64,000 bases of DNA, taken from the NCBI RefSeq assembly GCF_002994745.2, contig NC_037092.1:12701501-12765500 (forward strand), given 5' to 3'. A program made the translations under genes and the position numbers. The stretch is from Rosa chinensis (lineage: Eukaryota; Streptophyta; Magnoliopsida; Rosales; Rosaceae). The first letter of the stretch is position 1, and each line of letters opens with the position of its first letter. Positions 1 through 10,423 of this stretch are shown in pieces. Below the pieces are notes generated by a model. The model searched no databases. It was not told the origin of the DNA and saw only the letters and a list, made by a program, of their open reading frames with translations.

Positions 1-99
1 CACAATCATTCTCTCCCTGGCAAAATGTGGGCCCCCCAGTTGTTTCCCTCAACGGCTCCTCCTCCCTCCTCCAGTCCTCCCCCTTCTGCGGTGGACTCC

Positions 100-284
100 A
101 GCTAAGTGACCGTTAGTGGGCCCCACCCCCTTTCGAAATATATAGCCGTTACCATCCTCACCCTTAAACTCACAACCTCTCCTCTCCTCTCTCTCTCACA
201 CCAAAGCAAAGCAAAGCAAGCAACTCTCTCTCTCTCTCTCTCTGCAATCCAATTTGTGTTTAGCCTTTTGGGTTGATTGAGAAA
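100..284 (+). promoter_or_regulatory. Patellin core promoter and CT-rich 5' leader
   Basis: A TATA-like AAATATATAG lies at about 136-145. It is followed by a leader with long CT runs (about 176-243), typical of plant 5' UTRs, and then the patellin ATG at 285. The transcription start is inferred, not seen. Confidence 0.6.
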
Positions 285-2269
285 ATGACTGTGGAGGAGA
301 CCCAGGTGGCGGTGGCGGTGGCGGCTGAGGTCGTGGAGGTTGAGGAGCCGGTGAAGGAGTGCGAGAAGGCTGTTGTTGAGGAATCCGAGTCCAAGCCAAC
401 CACTGTTGAGAAGAGCACTTCTTATAAGGAGGAGAGCAACTATCTCTCTGATCTCAAGGAGTTTGAGAAGAAGGCTTTGGTTGAGCTCAAATCGAAGCTC
501 GAAGAAGCCATTTTGGGCAACAACATTTTCAAGAAAGATGAGCCCAAGAAGGTTGAGGAGAAGGTGAAGGCCGTAGCTGACGTCGAGGAGAAGAAGGAAG
601 AGAAAACAGAGGCTGCTGTGAAAACAACAGAGGAAACAGAGGCTGCTGTGAAAGCAGAGGAAACAGAGGCTGCTGTGAAAAAAACAGAGGAAACAGAGCC
701 TGCTGTGAAAAAAGCAGAGGAAACAGAGGCTGTTGTGAAAGCAGAGGAAACAGAGGCTGTTGTGAAAGCAGAGGAAACAGAGGCTGTTGTGAAAGCAGAG
801 GAAACAGAGGCTGTTGTGAAAACAGAGTGTGCTGAAAAAACAGAGGAAGGAGAAAAGGCACCAGAATTGGCTGAGAAGAAAGAAGAATTAGCAGTTCCGG
901 TATGCGAGGAAGAAGCGAAACCCGAATCCAGCGAAGTCGTCGACACAGATATCTCACTCTGGGGTGTGCCTCTGTTCCCTGCAAAAGGATCTGAGGGAAC
1001 TGATGTGGTGCTCTTGAAATTCTTGAGGGCCAGGGAGTTCAAGGTGAACGAAGCCTTCGAGATGCTGAAGAAGACTCTGCAGTGGAGGAAGGAGTCGAAA
1101 ATTGATTCAATTTTGGTTGAGGAGATCTGCTCTGATCTGAGCTCTGCTGCTTACTTGAACGGTGTGGATCGCGAAGGCCACCCTGTATGCTACAACATCT
1201 TCGGAGTGTTTGACAACGAAGAGCTTTACCAGAAGACGTTCGGAAATGAAGAGAAGAGAGGCCAATTCTTGAGGTGGAGGGTTCAATTGATGGAGAAGAG
1301 TATCCAGAAGCTTGAATTAAGGCCTGGTGGTGCTACTTCTCTGCTTCAGATCAATGACCTCAAGAACTCGCCTGGGCCAATCAAGAAGGAGCTTAGGGTT
1401 GCAACAAAGCAAGCTGTTGGGCTCTTGCAGGACAATTACCCTGAATTGGTTGCCAAAAATGTAAGCTTTTCGACTTTTCTAACATGTTTGCTTTACCAAA
1501 TTGATATATGTTGGTTCTAAATTGATGGGTTTTGTTTAATTTTGATTGTAGATTTTCATCAATGTTCCATTCTGGTACTATGCACTCAATGCTCTGTTGT
1601 CTCCATTCTTGACTCAAAGAACCAAGAGCAAGTTTGTGGTGGCTCGCCCCGCTAAGGTCACCGAGACCCTTCTCAAGTAAGTCATTTTCCTGCATTATTA
1701 GCCATCAAGGATCTGATTTGGACTCAATTATAAGCTTGAAATTTGAGAAATGAACTAAATTTGTGTATATTTTCAGGTACATTCCAGCTGAGGAGATACC
1801 GGTTCAGTATGGTGGCTTCAAGAGGGAAAATGACACCGAGTTCTTCTCCTCCGAAGATGGTTCTGTTTCTGAGCTAACTCTCAAGGCCGGATCAACCCAA
1901 ACCATAGAGATTGATGTAGCTGAGGTACTAGTAATTTTTTTATTTGTTTGATTACTAGTCCTATTAGGGTTTCAACAGATTGATTGATTGAAATGCTGTT
2001 TTTGATGTTGACAGGTTGATAATAGCACATTGGTTTGGGATGTGAGTGTTTTGGGATGGGAAGTGAATTACAAGGAGGAGTTTGTTCCTAGTGATGAAGG
2101 GTCTTACACCATTATTGTTCAGAAGAAGAAGAAGATCGGAGCTACTGAAGGGCCTATTCGCAACACTTTCCGAAGCAATGAGCCTGGAAAGGTTGTCCTG
2201 ACAATCGAGAACACTTCGAGCAAGAAGAAGAGGGTGCTGTACCGGCACAAGTCCAACAAGTGCTTTTGA
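285..2269 (+). CDS. PATL: Patellin-like protein (SEC14 + GOLD domains), four exons
   Basis: The gene model is join(285..1460,1552..1676,1777..1924,2015..2269), 567 codons plus TGA. All introns are GT-AG and the phases match. I chose the ATG at 285 because it lies downstream of the TATA and CT leader. Residues 1-220 are acidic, Lys/Glu-rich and repetitive. Residues about 238-280 look like a CRAL-TRIO N-terminal segment (VVLLKFLRAREFKV), about 290-460 form the SEC14 lipid-binding domain (LLQINDLKNSPG, DNYPELVAKNIFINVPFW), and about 465-567 form the GOLD domain ending in HKSNKCF. Patellins bind phosphoinositides and act at membranes and the cell plate; this is family knowledge. The length and acidic N-terminus fit the PATL3/PATL5 type, but the exact member is not determined. 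No frameshift or stop is seen. A decayed copy of exons 3-4 lies at 19720-20207. Confidence 0.95.
605..832 (+). repeat. Coding minisatellite in patellin exon 1
   Basis: About eight tandem 27-30-bp units encode variants of EETEAAVKA at residues about 107-180. The later units (EETEAVVKA) are almost identical, which suggests recent slippage or unequal exchange. All units keep the reading frame. Confidence 0.85.
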
Positions 2270-3120
2270 GAATTGAGCAGAGGGTTGACAAAGAAACATG
2301 GGACATAGTGGGGAGAGCATTATATATATACATATTAGAATTGATTCTTTTGCAGTTTGGGAACAATAAGCGAGTGTGAGAAGACAGAGAAATTGATAGT
2401 TCATTCTTTGCAGAATCTCACTATGGTCCTGTGTTTGATATGTTTTGAAGTGTATCATTTCCTTCATTTGGGATTTTCATCCTGCAGACTTTGGGAGTGA
2501 AATATATATATATTGGTTTATTCATTTGGAGACTCAAGGTTTTCTTTCTTTAGTTGAATACCAATATACCATTTGATTTGCTTAACAGGATTTGAAGATG
2601 AGCTCTGAATTAATATATCCTAAGATACTATCACAAATTCAAAACTTGAAAATTCCTCCATTGAGATGAGTTAAGCCCACTTGGGCCTCATTTGATGTTT
2701 TGGAAAGTAGGGGCAAGAATTGAGTTACAACACACTTGGGCCTCATTTTAAGTTATTAAAAGAAGACAAGAAAAAGTAATGTTGTTAGACCACCTAATGT
2801 GAATCCCTTGATTTGAGTATGAAGATTTAGAGGTCGACATTTTGTTAGACCACCTAATGTGAATCTCTTTGAGAACTTCTTATCTGATTGACTGAAAGTT
2901 TTGCTTAAGAGGAGAATTTTCAAGAAGAATGGGTTGATGACTTGGCGACCTTATCAAAGAGAGATGGTTACCAATAAAATCTTCTAAATTATATAAATTG
3001 GTGATAACCCTACCCAATTAAGTCATCATCTTGGGGAGGTAAACAAGGTGCCTGATCCAATTAAGTAAGCAGTTAACTAATAATTTGATAGAGACCTGGA
3101 TTGATATATAGCTGGAAATT
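2270..3120. other. Patellin 3' flank, no gene seen
   Basis: This stretch holds the patellin 3' UTR and AT-rich flank. It is duplicated with about 90 percent similarity by eye at 20208-21110. No convincing reading frame or RNA gene was seen. Confidence 0.6.
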
Positions 3121-4320
3121 ATGTATTCGAGTTTTTGCAGAATTTCGTTTGAGGTGAACCAAAGAAGACAATCACGTTTTTTTCTTTTTTTCTTTTTCCT
3201 TCTTTTATATTAAAAGTCTAAAACTTAACCAGAAAGCTGTATATGTAGACTGCAATAGGCTTTGGAAGAAAAAGGTAAAATGAAAATAGGCTGCAGCAGA
3301 ACATACCCTTGACATTGAGAACCAATTGTATAGTTGACAATGTCCAAAGTCCAAAGTTTCTATATATAGTACGTACGTAATGTATTTGCTGCAGGCTCTT
3401 GATCGATTGCTTTCGAATCCGGGTAGCTCTATTTAAAACTGTTGTAGTACAAAAATGATTGGTTGACTATTCACTGGTTCAATCAGATGGAATTATTGGT
3501 TATTATTTTAGAATAATATGAGATTTTATTCTTATATGATGTATTGAAACTCTTGTGGATTGACTTGGCCTCGCCTGGCAGAGATTACTTTTAATTAACT
3601 ATGTAATGGGAATGTCGATCGATCCCATTAGAAACCCGTGGCAGTTATAGCCTCCGTTCCTTATCTATAATATTCGTAATCTTCTTTGGTTTTCTATTTG
3701 ACTATTTCTTGTGGCTGGAGTTCATATTTTTGACTGTTTTTGAAGCTCTTTATTGTTGCATTGCTTGGGGTTCACATCCAAAACCAATTGGCAATGGATG
3801 GAGTGACCCAAACCCTTATAAACCCATAGGCAATATATTCTTAACATGCCTCCGCACGTGTGGCGAATTTTCAAGCCATACACGTGGACAACTTTGGGTG
3901 ACGTGGAGACTGTGTGGCCGCAAGGTATGCACACGTGGAATAACTTGGCTTTGATACCATGATAAAGTAATATGGGGTTCTCATCCAAAACCAATTGGCA
4001 ATGGATGGAGTGGCCCAAACCCTTATAAACCCATAGACAAGGTCTCATTTTTTCCATGTGGGATGTATATATTCTCAACAGCTTTCGAATGCAATTAAGA
4101 AGATATTTATGCGAATGAACTGGATATTAAGGATAATGCTGGCGAGTATCTATACGTACGTACTTATCTGCCTAACCCTCTGATAACTGACGTGATCAGG
4201 TGCGTCGTTTGACTTTGACTGCCTGTTATAAGGAGACTTTCAGATATTAATATGATTTTGACTAACAATTAAGGCATATTCATGCATAAACCCTAGGAGA
4301 GCTTTTCTCTCAATCTAGTC
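3121..4320 (+). repeat. Low-copy repeat, copy A (patellin 3' flank)
   Basis: It shares long stretches with copies B and C, starting with a GAGGTGAACCAAAGAAGAC block. Relative to B it lacks about 750 bp (the equivalent of 5130-5880) at about 3345-3360. It also carries a 314-bp TRIM-like insertion at 3767-4080 that B lacks. No gene was seen. Confidence 0.75.
3767..4080 (-). mobile_element. TRIM-like miniature LTR retrotransposon
   Basis: Two direct repeats (about 3767-3846 and 3973-4080) share the block CCAATTGGCAATGGATGGAG and flank a short non-coding centre. On the minus strand the LTR begins TGTTGAGAATATATACATCC, and the centre begins near TGGTATCAAAGCC, close to the initiator-tRNA-Met primer site. 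Copy B (about 6300-6330) lacks this insert. The flanks show only a 4-bp GCTT duplication, and the left LTR lacks about 28 bp. Family not assigned. Confidence 0.55.
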
Positions 4321-4376
4321 TTCTATGGCGCCCTAGCTACTATCGTTTTTTTCCTCGTCTTCTCTCCATTCATTCA

Positions 4377-4911
4377 ATGGCCTCCATTGATGCTGTCACA
4401 GCAAGCTTCGCTGCCTCTCTTACCCTCGTTGAAGGTGGCAGCACCACTGATCTGGGAAAGATTAGTGGTGGTCCTGTGCGTAGTTCCTCCCAATCTTTTC
4501 TGCCTGGCAAACCTCTGACCCGCATGCCGGTTGATCCTAAGGCATTCAAAGCTCACTTCCATCGCACTTGGATGGTGGATAAAGAATTTAGGGTTCAGGA
4601 AGGGGCTTGGAGATTTGTTCTTGTTCTCCTTTGAATAAGTGCATGATCGTAACAAGGTACTCCGAGGTGGGGTCTGGTGTTTTGATTGAGCCCCAGTTTG
4701 CTTTGAAGAGTATGACGGCGTCAAGCCGTTGCATGAAGTCCAGTTTAAGCATGTTAGAGTTTGGGTTAGGGTTTCTGGGATCCCTTCATTGTATGAAGAA
4801 CCTGAGAACTTCACTCTCATCAGTAATCTCTTGGGTGGTTTCTTGGATTATGATAAGAAAGAATTTAAGAAGGGATTGATTCGGATTTTATTTACGCAGA
4901 ATTTCATTTGA
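4377..4911 (+). pseudogene. DUF4283-type LINE ORF1 fragment
   Basis: An ATG at 4377 opens 85 codons. A frameshift near 4625 and further breaks follow, then a second open piece at 4729-4911. The translated pieces (LPGKPLTRMPVDPKAFK, then VWVRVSGIPSLYEEPENF) match the usual layout of the plant DUF4283 domain, which normally precedes a CCHC knuckle in plant LINE-type ORF1 proteins. The zinc knuckle and the rest are missing. The sequence joins copy B abruptly near 4892, so the last codons read into that repeat. It sits between copies A and B and marks an old insertion or junction. The assignment rests on motif memory. Confidence 0.6.
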
Positions 4912-6570
4912 GGTGAACCAAAGAAGACAATCACGTCTTTTTGTTTTTCCTTCTTTTATATTAAAAGTCTAAAACTTAACCAAATTGCACCTGAAAGCTG
5001 TATAATATTGTAGACTGCAATAGGAATACTTTGGAAGAAAAAGGTAAAATGAAAATAGGCTGCCGCAGAACATACCCTTCACATTGAGAACCAATTGTAT
5101 AGTTGACAATGTCCAAAGTCCGAACCCCTACATTTTGTTTCATTGTTTGACAACATCTATGATCTATCCATTGTTTGTCTACAATGGCAACTTCATCATA
5201 CCACTGAACTTAGCTCAACCTCACCGGCCCTGGTGTATACATGCTTGATGCAACATGTGCTAATTCTAGCTCAACCTCAGATATAACCACAAAAAAATAA
5301 CTCTAAGGCCCTAAATGTAATTTTCAATAATTAACACTAATTAAATATGTAGCATTTAACTGTAAATGTTACTTCCATACTTAGAAACGGAAATGGATTC
5401 TCTGATGTGCACGTTTTTGCTTGCTTCACTGTTCCCCGCCTCCCCGGCCATGTATGAAAAATCAAGGGGTTCATATTTGACCACAGAAACATGCTAGATA
5501 CTTACGAGAAATGAAAGAAAATTAAGGAGTTTCCAATTATGGATTATGTAGGTAGTATACTTGTATGTACTTGCGAAGGAGGCAAATCCAGAATCCTTTG
5601 GTCTTCTCCTTCTAGAGTTCTAGACACGATATTTGGAAAATTAATTAGTGCAAAAATCACATCAAATCGGATTCAGAGATTTGATGTACGCTTATATATA
5701 GTTGGCATGGTCCATTCTGCTCAACGTCTATATGCATACTCTCATATAGACGTACCGTAGATCATTAACAATAAGCCCTTTCTTAATTTTATATGTTATT
5801 ATCAACTTCTAGAAAATAGGGCACATTGCTTCAAATTCGTTTTACATGTATAATATTTGTAGCCTTGCCGATGTATCTAGCTAGCAGCTCCGGCAACACG
5901 TAATGTATTATAGCTGCAGGCTCTTGATCATTTGCTTTCGAATTCGGGTAGCTCTATTTAAAACTTAGTAGCAATACCTGTTGATATATCAAAATGATTG
6001 GTTGACCATTCACTGTTTCAATCAGATGGAATTATTGGTTATTATTTTAGAATACTATGAGATTTTATTCTGATATGATCTATTGAAACTCTTGTGGATT
6101 GACTTGGCCTCGCCTGGCAGATCGAGCTTACTTTTAATTAACTATGTAATGGGAATGTCGATTGATCCCATTAGAAAGGGGTTCTTCCGGCAGTTATAGC
6201 CTCAATTCCTCATCTATAATATTCGTAATCTTCTTTGGTTTTCTATTTTACTATTACTTCTGGCTGGTGTTCATATCTTTGACTATTTTTGAAGCTCTAT
6301 GATTGCTGCATTGCTTCCCAGAGCAGCAAGTTAAGAAGATATATGTGTGAATGAACTGGATATTAAGGATAATGCTGGCGGATCTCTATACGTACGTACT
6401 TATCTGCCTAACCCTCTGATTTTGAATTGTTTGAGCAAAAGTAATGGAAATCAACGATGCTATACATAACTGACGTGATCAGCTACGTGGTTTGACTTTG
6501 ACTGCCTGTTATAAGGAGACTTTCTGATATATATAAATATGATTTCGACTAACAATTAAGGCATGTGGTC
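4893..6570 (+). repeat. Low-copy repeat, copy B
   Basis: This is the most complete copy of the patellin 3'-flank repeat. It matches A (3121-3345 and about 3380-4330), C (about 21110-21973), D (43227-43600) and E (57162-58514). It lacks the MITE of copy C and the TRIM of copy A, so it serves as the empty-site reference. Only short, unsupported frames occur in it. Confidence 0.8.
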
Positions 6571-7724
6571 TAACCCCCAATCATTGATCTTGGCATATAT
6601 TGTCCTCAATTTAAGCCCGTACGCGCATTATTAGGGTTAGGGTTAGGATTAGGTTAGACCTACGCATTATTAGCCCAAAACTGGCAGTCAAAATCATGAA
6701 AGGCTTGAGGGTGCAATACTGCAATTGATAGGGTCTTAATAATGCATAATTATCTTCTTACGGAAAAGAACAAAGCATTCAGAAGATTCCCCAAATACTA
6801 GTACGTGACTAATTAGTTTGAGTTTTATGGTGAACACACATCTAATCCAAAGAGCCTTCTTAGAAAGCTTACGTCGACAATCATTTTCAGGGATCGGACT
6901 TGTAGCCATCTGTGTTTGATAATCGATTATCCACAATTCCCGAGATTGCTGTATAGTAAAACCACCCTTTCTGTAATTAGTTATATGACAAACAGATTTT
7001 GGTTTGACCTCTCCCAAGTCCCAACTTCTCTCGTTGGATTCTTGTCCTGTGATGTTCCCCTCATGCCAACTTAGTTTTCTGGCAACCTCTCCAGACGATG
7101 AATGAACACCTTTGATTACATCCTCGGAACTATGATATTTCCAGATCGAGCAGTATAAGTTTAGTTATTGACTTCTTGTTTTATGTCTTTAAGACATTGG
7201 CCCGTCTTGGCTTACAGATGTCGTTTTCGTTTTTCCCTTGTAATTGCTGCTATTTTGAGCCAAGTGCAAGTCTTGGTGTCCATCCTAACTAGCTTGAAAA
7301 CCAGTTACATGTCATATATATTGACATATCCTATGAAGAGAACGTATCATACATATTGACATATCCAATGGAGAGACGAGGTGAAAGCCACAAGCACCAT
7401 AGCTAAATTATAGCTGACAAGTCTGGTACCCAGTACAATAATAACCACGACAATCTTACAAAGGCAATAATATCACATTGAATTCAAATGAATGGTCCAT
7501 CAGTACGTGCTATATAGGGTCCATGCCCTGACTATATATTGCAATTATTTTGCTTCACAACTGGACACCCTTCCGAATTCATAGATCGATCTATAACGTT
7601 TCGATTTGCGTATGCATGCCGGTGATTGATGATTATTCTTAGGGCACATTGTGGATGATATTTGAGGAGTCAAAGTCCGGCTATATTGTAACCAAAAAAA
7701 AAGAAGAAGTCCGGCTGTATTAAC
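6571..7724. other. Intergenic, no gene recognised
   Basis: The sequence is AT-rich. It contains one 93-codon minus-strand frame (6736-7017) with no recognisable motif and a short TTAGGG-like run at about 6631-6655. I see nothing else to annotate. Confidence 0.5.
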
Positions 7725-8026
7725 TAAGAGCAACTCCATCAGTTTCCCTATAATTTCTGTATTATAGGGAAGCAAAAGTCAAAGTTTTAACATCTTTTTC
7801 TTCTCCAACTCCAACAGATTCCCTATTTTACAACAATTTCTAAAATCTCCATATTTTTTCTTAAAATTTTAGAGTTTGCTGTAAATTTAGGAAATTTGGT
7901 TTTCTCTTTCCTCACTTTCCCTAAAATAGGGATAGTTAATAGGGAATCTGTTGGAGCAAAAGAGACTTATTTTTCCCTAAAGTAGAGAAAAATCAAAATA
8001 TAGGAAATCTGTTGGAGTTGCTCTTA
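7725..8026. mobile_element. 302-bp fold-back MITE upstream of the BBE-like gene
   Basis: The ends are inverted: TAAGAGCAACTCCATCAG on the left, and on the right the complement of TAAGAGCAACTCCAACAG. A second inverted pair (AACAGATTCCCTATTTTA with its complement near 7922-7952) makes the whole element self-complementary. AAC flanks both ends as a possible 3-bp target duplication. It is non-coding. Superfamily uncertain (PIF/Harbinger-like or hAT-like). Confidence 0.65.
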
Positions 8027-8337
8027 AACGACGCAGTGTTTATTATTTAGTTCGTTGATAATTTTTTTACTAAAATCTATCCTATTATCAGGTCTAAGAG
8101 CACAAATTAAAAACAAACAAAGATTGAAAACTATATGTATCTATTGTTGCTTTGAATTTTCTGCAAGTCAAAATTAATGGGAGGTGATTTGCATAATATT
8201 CTAATCTAATTAATTCTTTAGACTTTCGAGAATTAACTTTGTCTCGGTCAAACGCATATCCGCTATAAATTCCCACCCGTACACACATCAAAAACACAAA
8301 CCAATCAGAACTTTTCCAGATACACAAAATATCTCAC
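8027..8337 (+). promoter_or_regulatory. Promoter region of the BBE-like gene
   Basis: CTATAAAT at about 8263-8270 is a good TATA box about 70 bp before the ATG at 8338. The fold-back MITE ends only about 240 bp upstream of the TATA box. Confidence 0.55.
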
Positions 8338-9792
8338 ATGCTAGAAATGGCACCAAGGCTTTCACAGCTCTTACTCCTTCCTATTCTTCTAGTTCTCTCC
8401 ATTTCTTGTACAGCCTCAGCTTCATCCTCAGCTCCTGAGAACTTTGTTTCATGTCTTTTAAGCCATTCGCTCCCTTCTCACCCAATCGGTCCAGCAATTT
8501 ACACTCCCAACAATGCTTCTTACTCCTCCGTTTTGGAATCCTACATCCGAAACCTCCGTTTCAACGAATCATACACCCGAAAACCTTACCTTATTATCAC
8601 CGCATTGCACGTATCCCATGTGCAACAAGCCATCCTTTGTGCTCAAAAGCACAACTTACAGATGAAAATTAGAAGCGGAGGCCACGATTACGAGGGTGTG
8701 TCGTATGTGGCTGAAGTCCCATTCTTCATCCTCGACCTGTTTAATCTTCGAACTATCAACGTAGACATCAAAACCGAGACTGCATGGGTCCAGGCAGGTG
8801 CTACTCTAGGCGAAGTTTACTACAGAATTTACGAGAAAAGCAAAGTCCATGGATTTCCCGCAGGTGTATGCCCCACAGTCGGTGTTGGAGGACACTTCAG
8901 TGGCGGTGGATATGGTAACATGATGAGAAAGTACGGCTTGTCAGTTGACAACATAGTCGATGCACAAATAGTTGATGTGCGTGGAAGACTTCTTGATCGA
9001 AAATCGATGGGAGAAGACCTCTTTTGGGCCATCACCGGAGGCGGCGGAGCCAGCTTTGGAGTGGTGATCGCCTACAAGATCAACCTTGTACGCGTCCCAG
9101 AGACCGTTACTGTTTTCAGGGTTATAAGAACCTTGGAACAGAATGCAACTGACATTGTGTATCGTTGGCAATATGTCGCAAATAAGCTTGACAATGACTT
9201 GTTCATCAGGCTTACCATGGATGTTGTCAATGTAACTGGCTCTCAAACTGGAGAAAAGACTCTAAGAGCTACATTCAACGCCTTGTTTCTTGGAGACTCC
9301 GCAAGACTACTCACCGTGATGAACAAGAGTTTCCCTGAACTGGGTTTGGAGCAATCCGATTGCCAAGAAATGAGTTGGGTTGAATCGACGCTTTTCTGGA
9401 CAAGCTTTGCAAACGGGACAGCTCCGGAGGCTTTGCTCTCTAGAGTTCCTCAAGTACTTACCCACTTGAAGAGGAAGTCGGACTACGTCAAGCAGCCAAT
9501 TCCGAAAGCTGGTTTGAAGTGGATTATTCAGAAAATGATCGAGTTGCAGACGCCCATGTTGACTTTCAATCCTTACGGCGGAAGAATGGCTGAGATTGCG
9601 GCATCTGCAAAACCTTTTCCACATAGAGCTGGCAATCTCTGGAAGGTTCAGTATGCAACAAACTGGGACGCTTCTGGGTCCGAGGCTGCGGAGAAATACA
9701 TCGATTTGACGAGGAAGTTGTTCGAGTACATGACTCCTTTCGTTTCCAAGAACCCGAGGGAAGCCTTCTTCTGTTGGGCCATCCCTCCTTAA
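8338..9792 (+). CDS. BBE-like FAD oxidoreductase, C-terminus replaced by retrotransposon
   Basis: A single-exon frame of 484 residues. A hydrophobic signal peptide spans about 1-28; a second ATG (M4, 8347) could also start it. The FAD_binding_4 domain has RSGGHDYEG with His116 and GVCPTVGVGGHFSGGGYG with Cys178, the two residues that carry bicovalent FAD in berberine bridge enzyme-like proteins. Members are secreted oxidases of alkaloids, oligosaccharides or monolignols; the substrate cannot be told here. The gene sequence ends at 9771, after NPREAFF. The last six codons (CWAIPP, stop 9790-9792) come from the inserted copia LTR. The missing C-terminal part of about 60 residues, including the NYKDLDIG motif of the BBE domain, lies at 15080-15264. 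No other break is seen, so the loss looks recent. Confidence 0.9.
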   Translation: MLEMAPRLSQLLLLPILLVLSISCTASASSSAPENFVSCLLSHSLPSHPIGPAIYTPNNASYSSVLESYIRNLRFNESYTRKPYLIITALHVSHVQQAILCAQKHNLQMKIRSGGHDYEGVSYVAEVPFFILDLFNLRTINVDIKTETAWVQAGATLGEVYYRIYEKSKVHGFPAGVCPTVGVGGHFSGGGYGNMMRKYGLSVDNIVDAQIVDVRGRLLDRKSMGEDLFWAITGGGGASFGVVIAYKINLVRVPETVTVFRVIRTLEQNATDIVYRWQYVANKLDNDLFIRLTMDVVNVTGSQTGEKTLRATFNALFLGDSARLLTVMNKSFPELGLEQSDCQEMSWVESTLFWTSFANGTAPEALLSRVPQVLTHLKRKSDYVKQPIPKAGLKWIIQKMIELQTPMLTFNPYGGRMAEIAASAKPFPHRAGNLWKVQYATNWDASGSEAAEKYIDLTRKLFEYMTPFVSKNPREAFFCWAIPP

Positions 9793-10388
9793 TTGGAGGA
9801 AGAAGAACGTGGGAGGCAAAGAAAGAAAGCAAGATAAAGAAAGTGGAAGACAAAAGGAAAAAGCAAATGAAAACATGGAGGCATGTTTTCTGCGCAGGAA
9901 ACAGGGAAAAGGTGAAAGCAAAAAGGTAGCAGAAAACATGCAAAAGAAGAAAGTAGAAAGCATGCACTAAGAGAGAGCTGAAGAGAGAGTGTGGGATATA
10001 TAATCCCATATCGGCAGTCGAAGAAGCACAAGGAAGAGGAGAGTGCAGAAAAGAGGCCGAGAGCCCAACCTACAAACTGTGTGAGATAAACATCTTCATC
10101 CAAGTAGAGAGTGAAGAGTGTTTTACTACATGTTGAGAGTGTAGTTGTGGTTAGGTAGCAAAACAAGTGTGAAAGAGAGTTTCCTTCAAGTAGTTGTTCT
10201 TGAAGTTGTGTATCTCTTGTACCCACATTATCATAGTGGAAGTTCTTGTTGTTGCTGCTCCGTGGACGTAGGCATTTTGCTGAACCACGTTATTTCTGGT
10301 GTTCACTTTCCTTTACTCGTTTTATTTCTTTGCATATTATCCTTTTGTGGTTGGAGTTATTATTTCCATTCTATTAATTTTCCCAACA
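9772..10388 (+). repeat. 5' LTR of the young copia element
   Basis: It starts TGTTGGGCC and ends TTCCCAACA. A TATA-like GGGATATATAATCCC lies about 220 bp in (about 9992). It appears identical to 14463-15079. Confidence 0.95.
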
Positions 10389-10389
10389 G

Positions 10390-10407
10390 TGGTATCAGAG
10401 CACTTGG
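10390..10407 (+). promoter_or_regulatory. Primer binding site, initiator tRNA-Met type
   Basis: TGGTATCAGAGCACTTGG lies one base after the 5' LTR. It is the standard primer site of plant copia elements. Confidence 0.9.
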
Positions 10408-10423
10408 TTTGTAAGGAGTTAGA

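Noticed and set aside
440..1042. Minus-strand Ser/Thr-rich repeat protein opposite patellin
   Set aside because: Mirror of the EETEAAVKA repeats; the plus-strand gene has introns and conserved domains.
6631..6655. Short TTAGGG-like run
   Set aside because: Only three imperfect units, and plants use TTTAGGG; too short for an interstitial telomere.
6736..7017. 93-codon minus-strand frame
   Set aside because: No recognised motif, AT-rich surroundings and no supporting signals.
9789..10226. 145-codon minus-strand frame repeated at 14480-14917
   Set aside because: It lies within the copia LTRs and is identical only because the LTRs are. No domain; a chance frame in purine-rich sequence.
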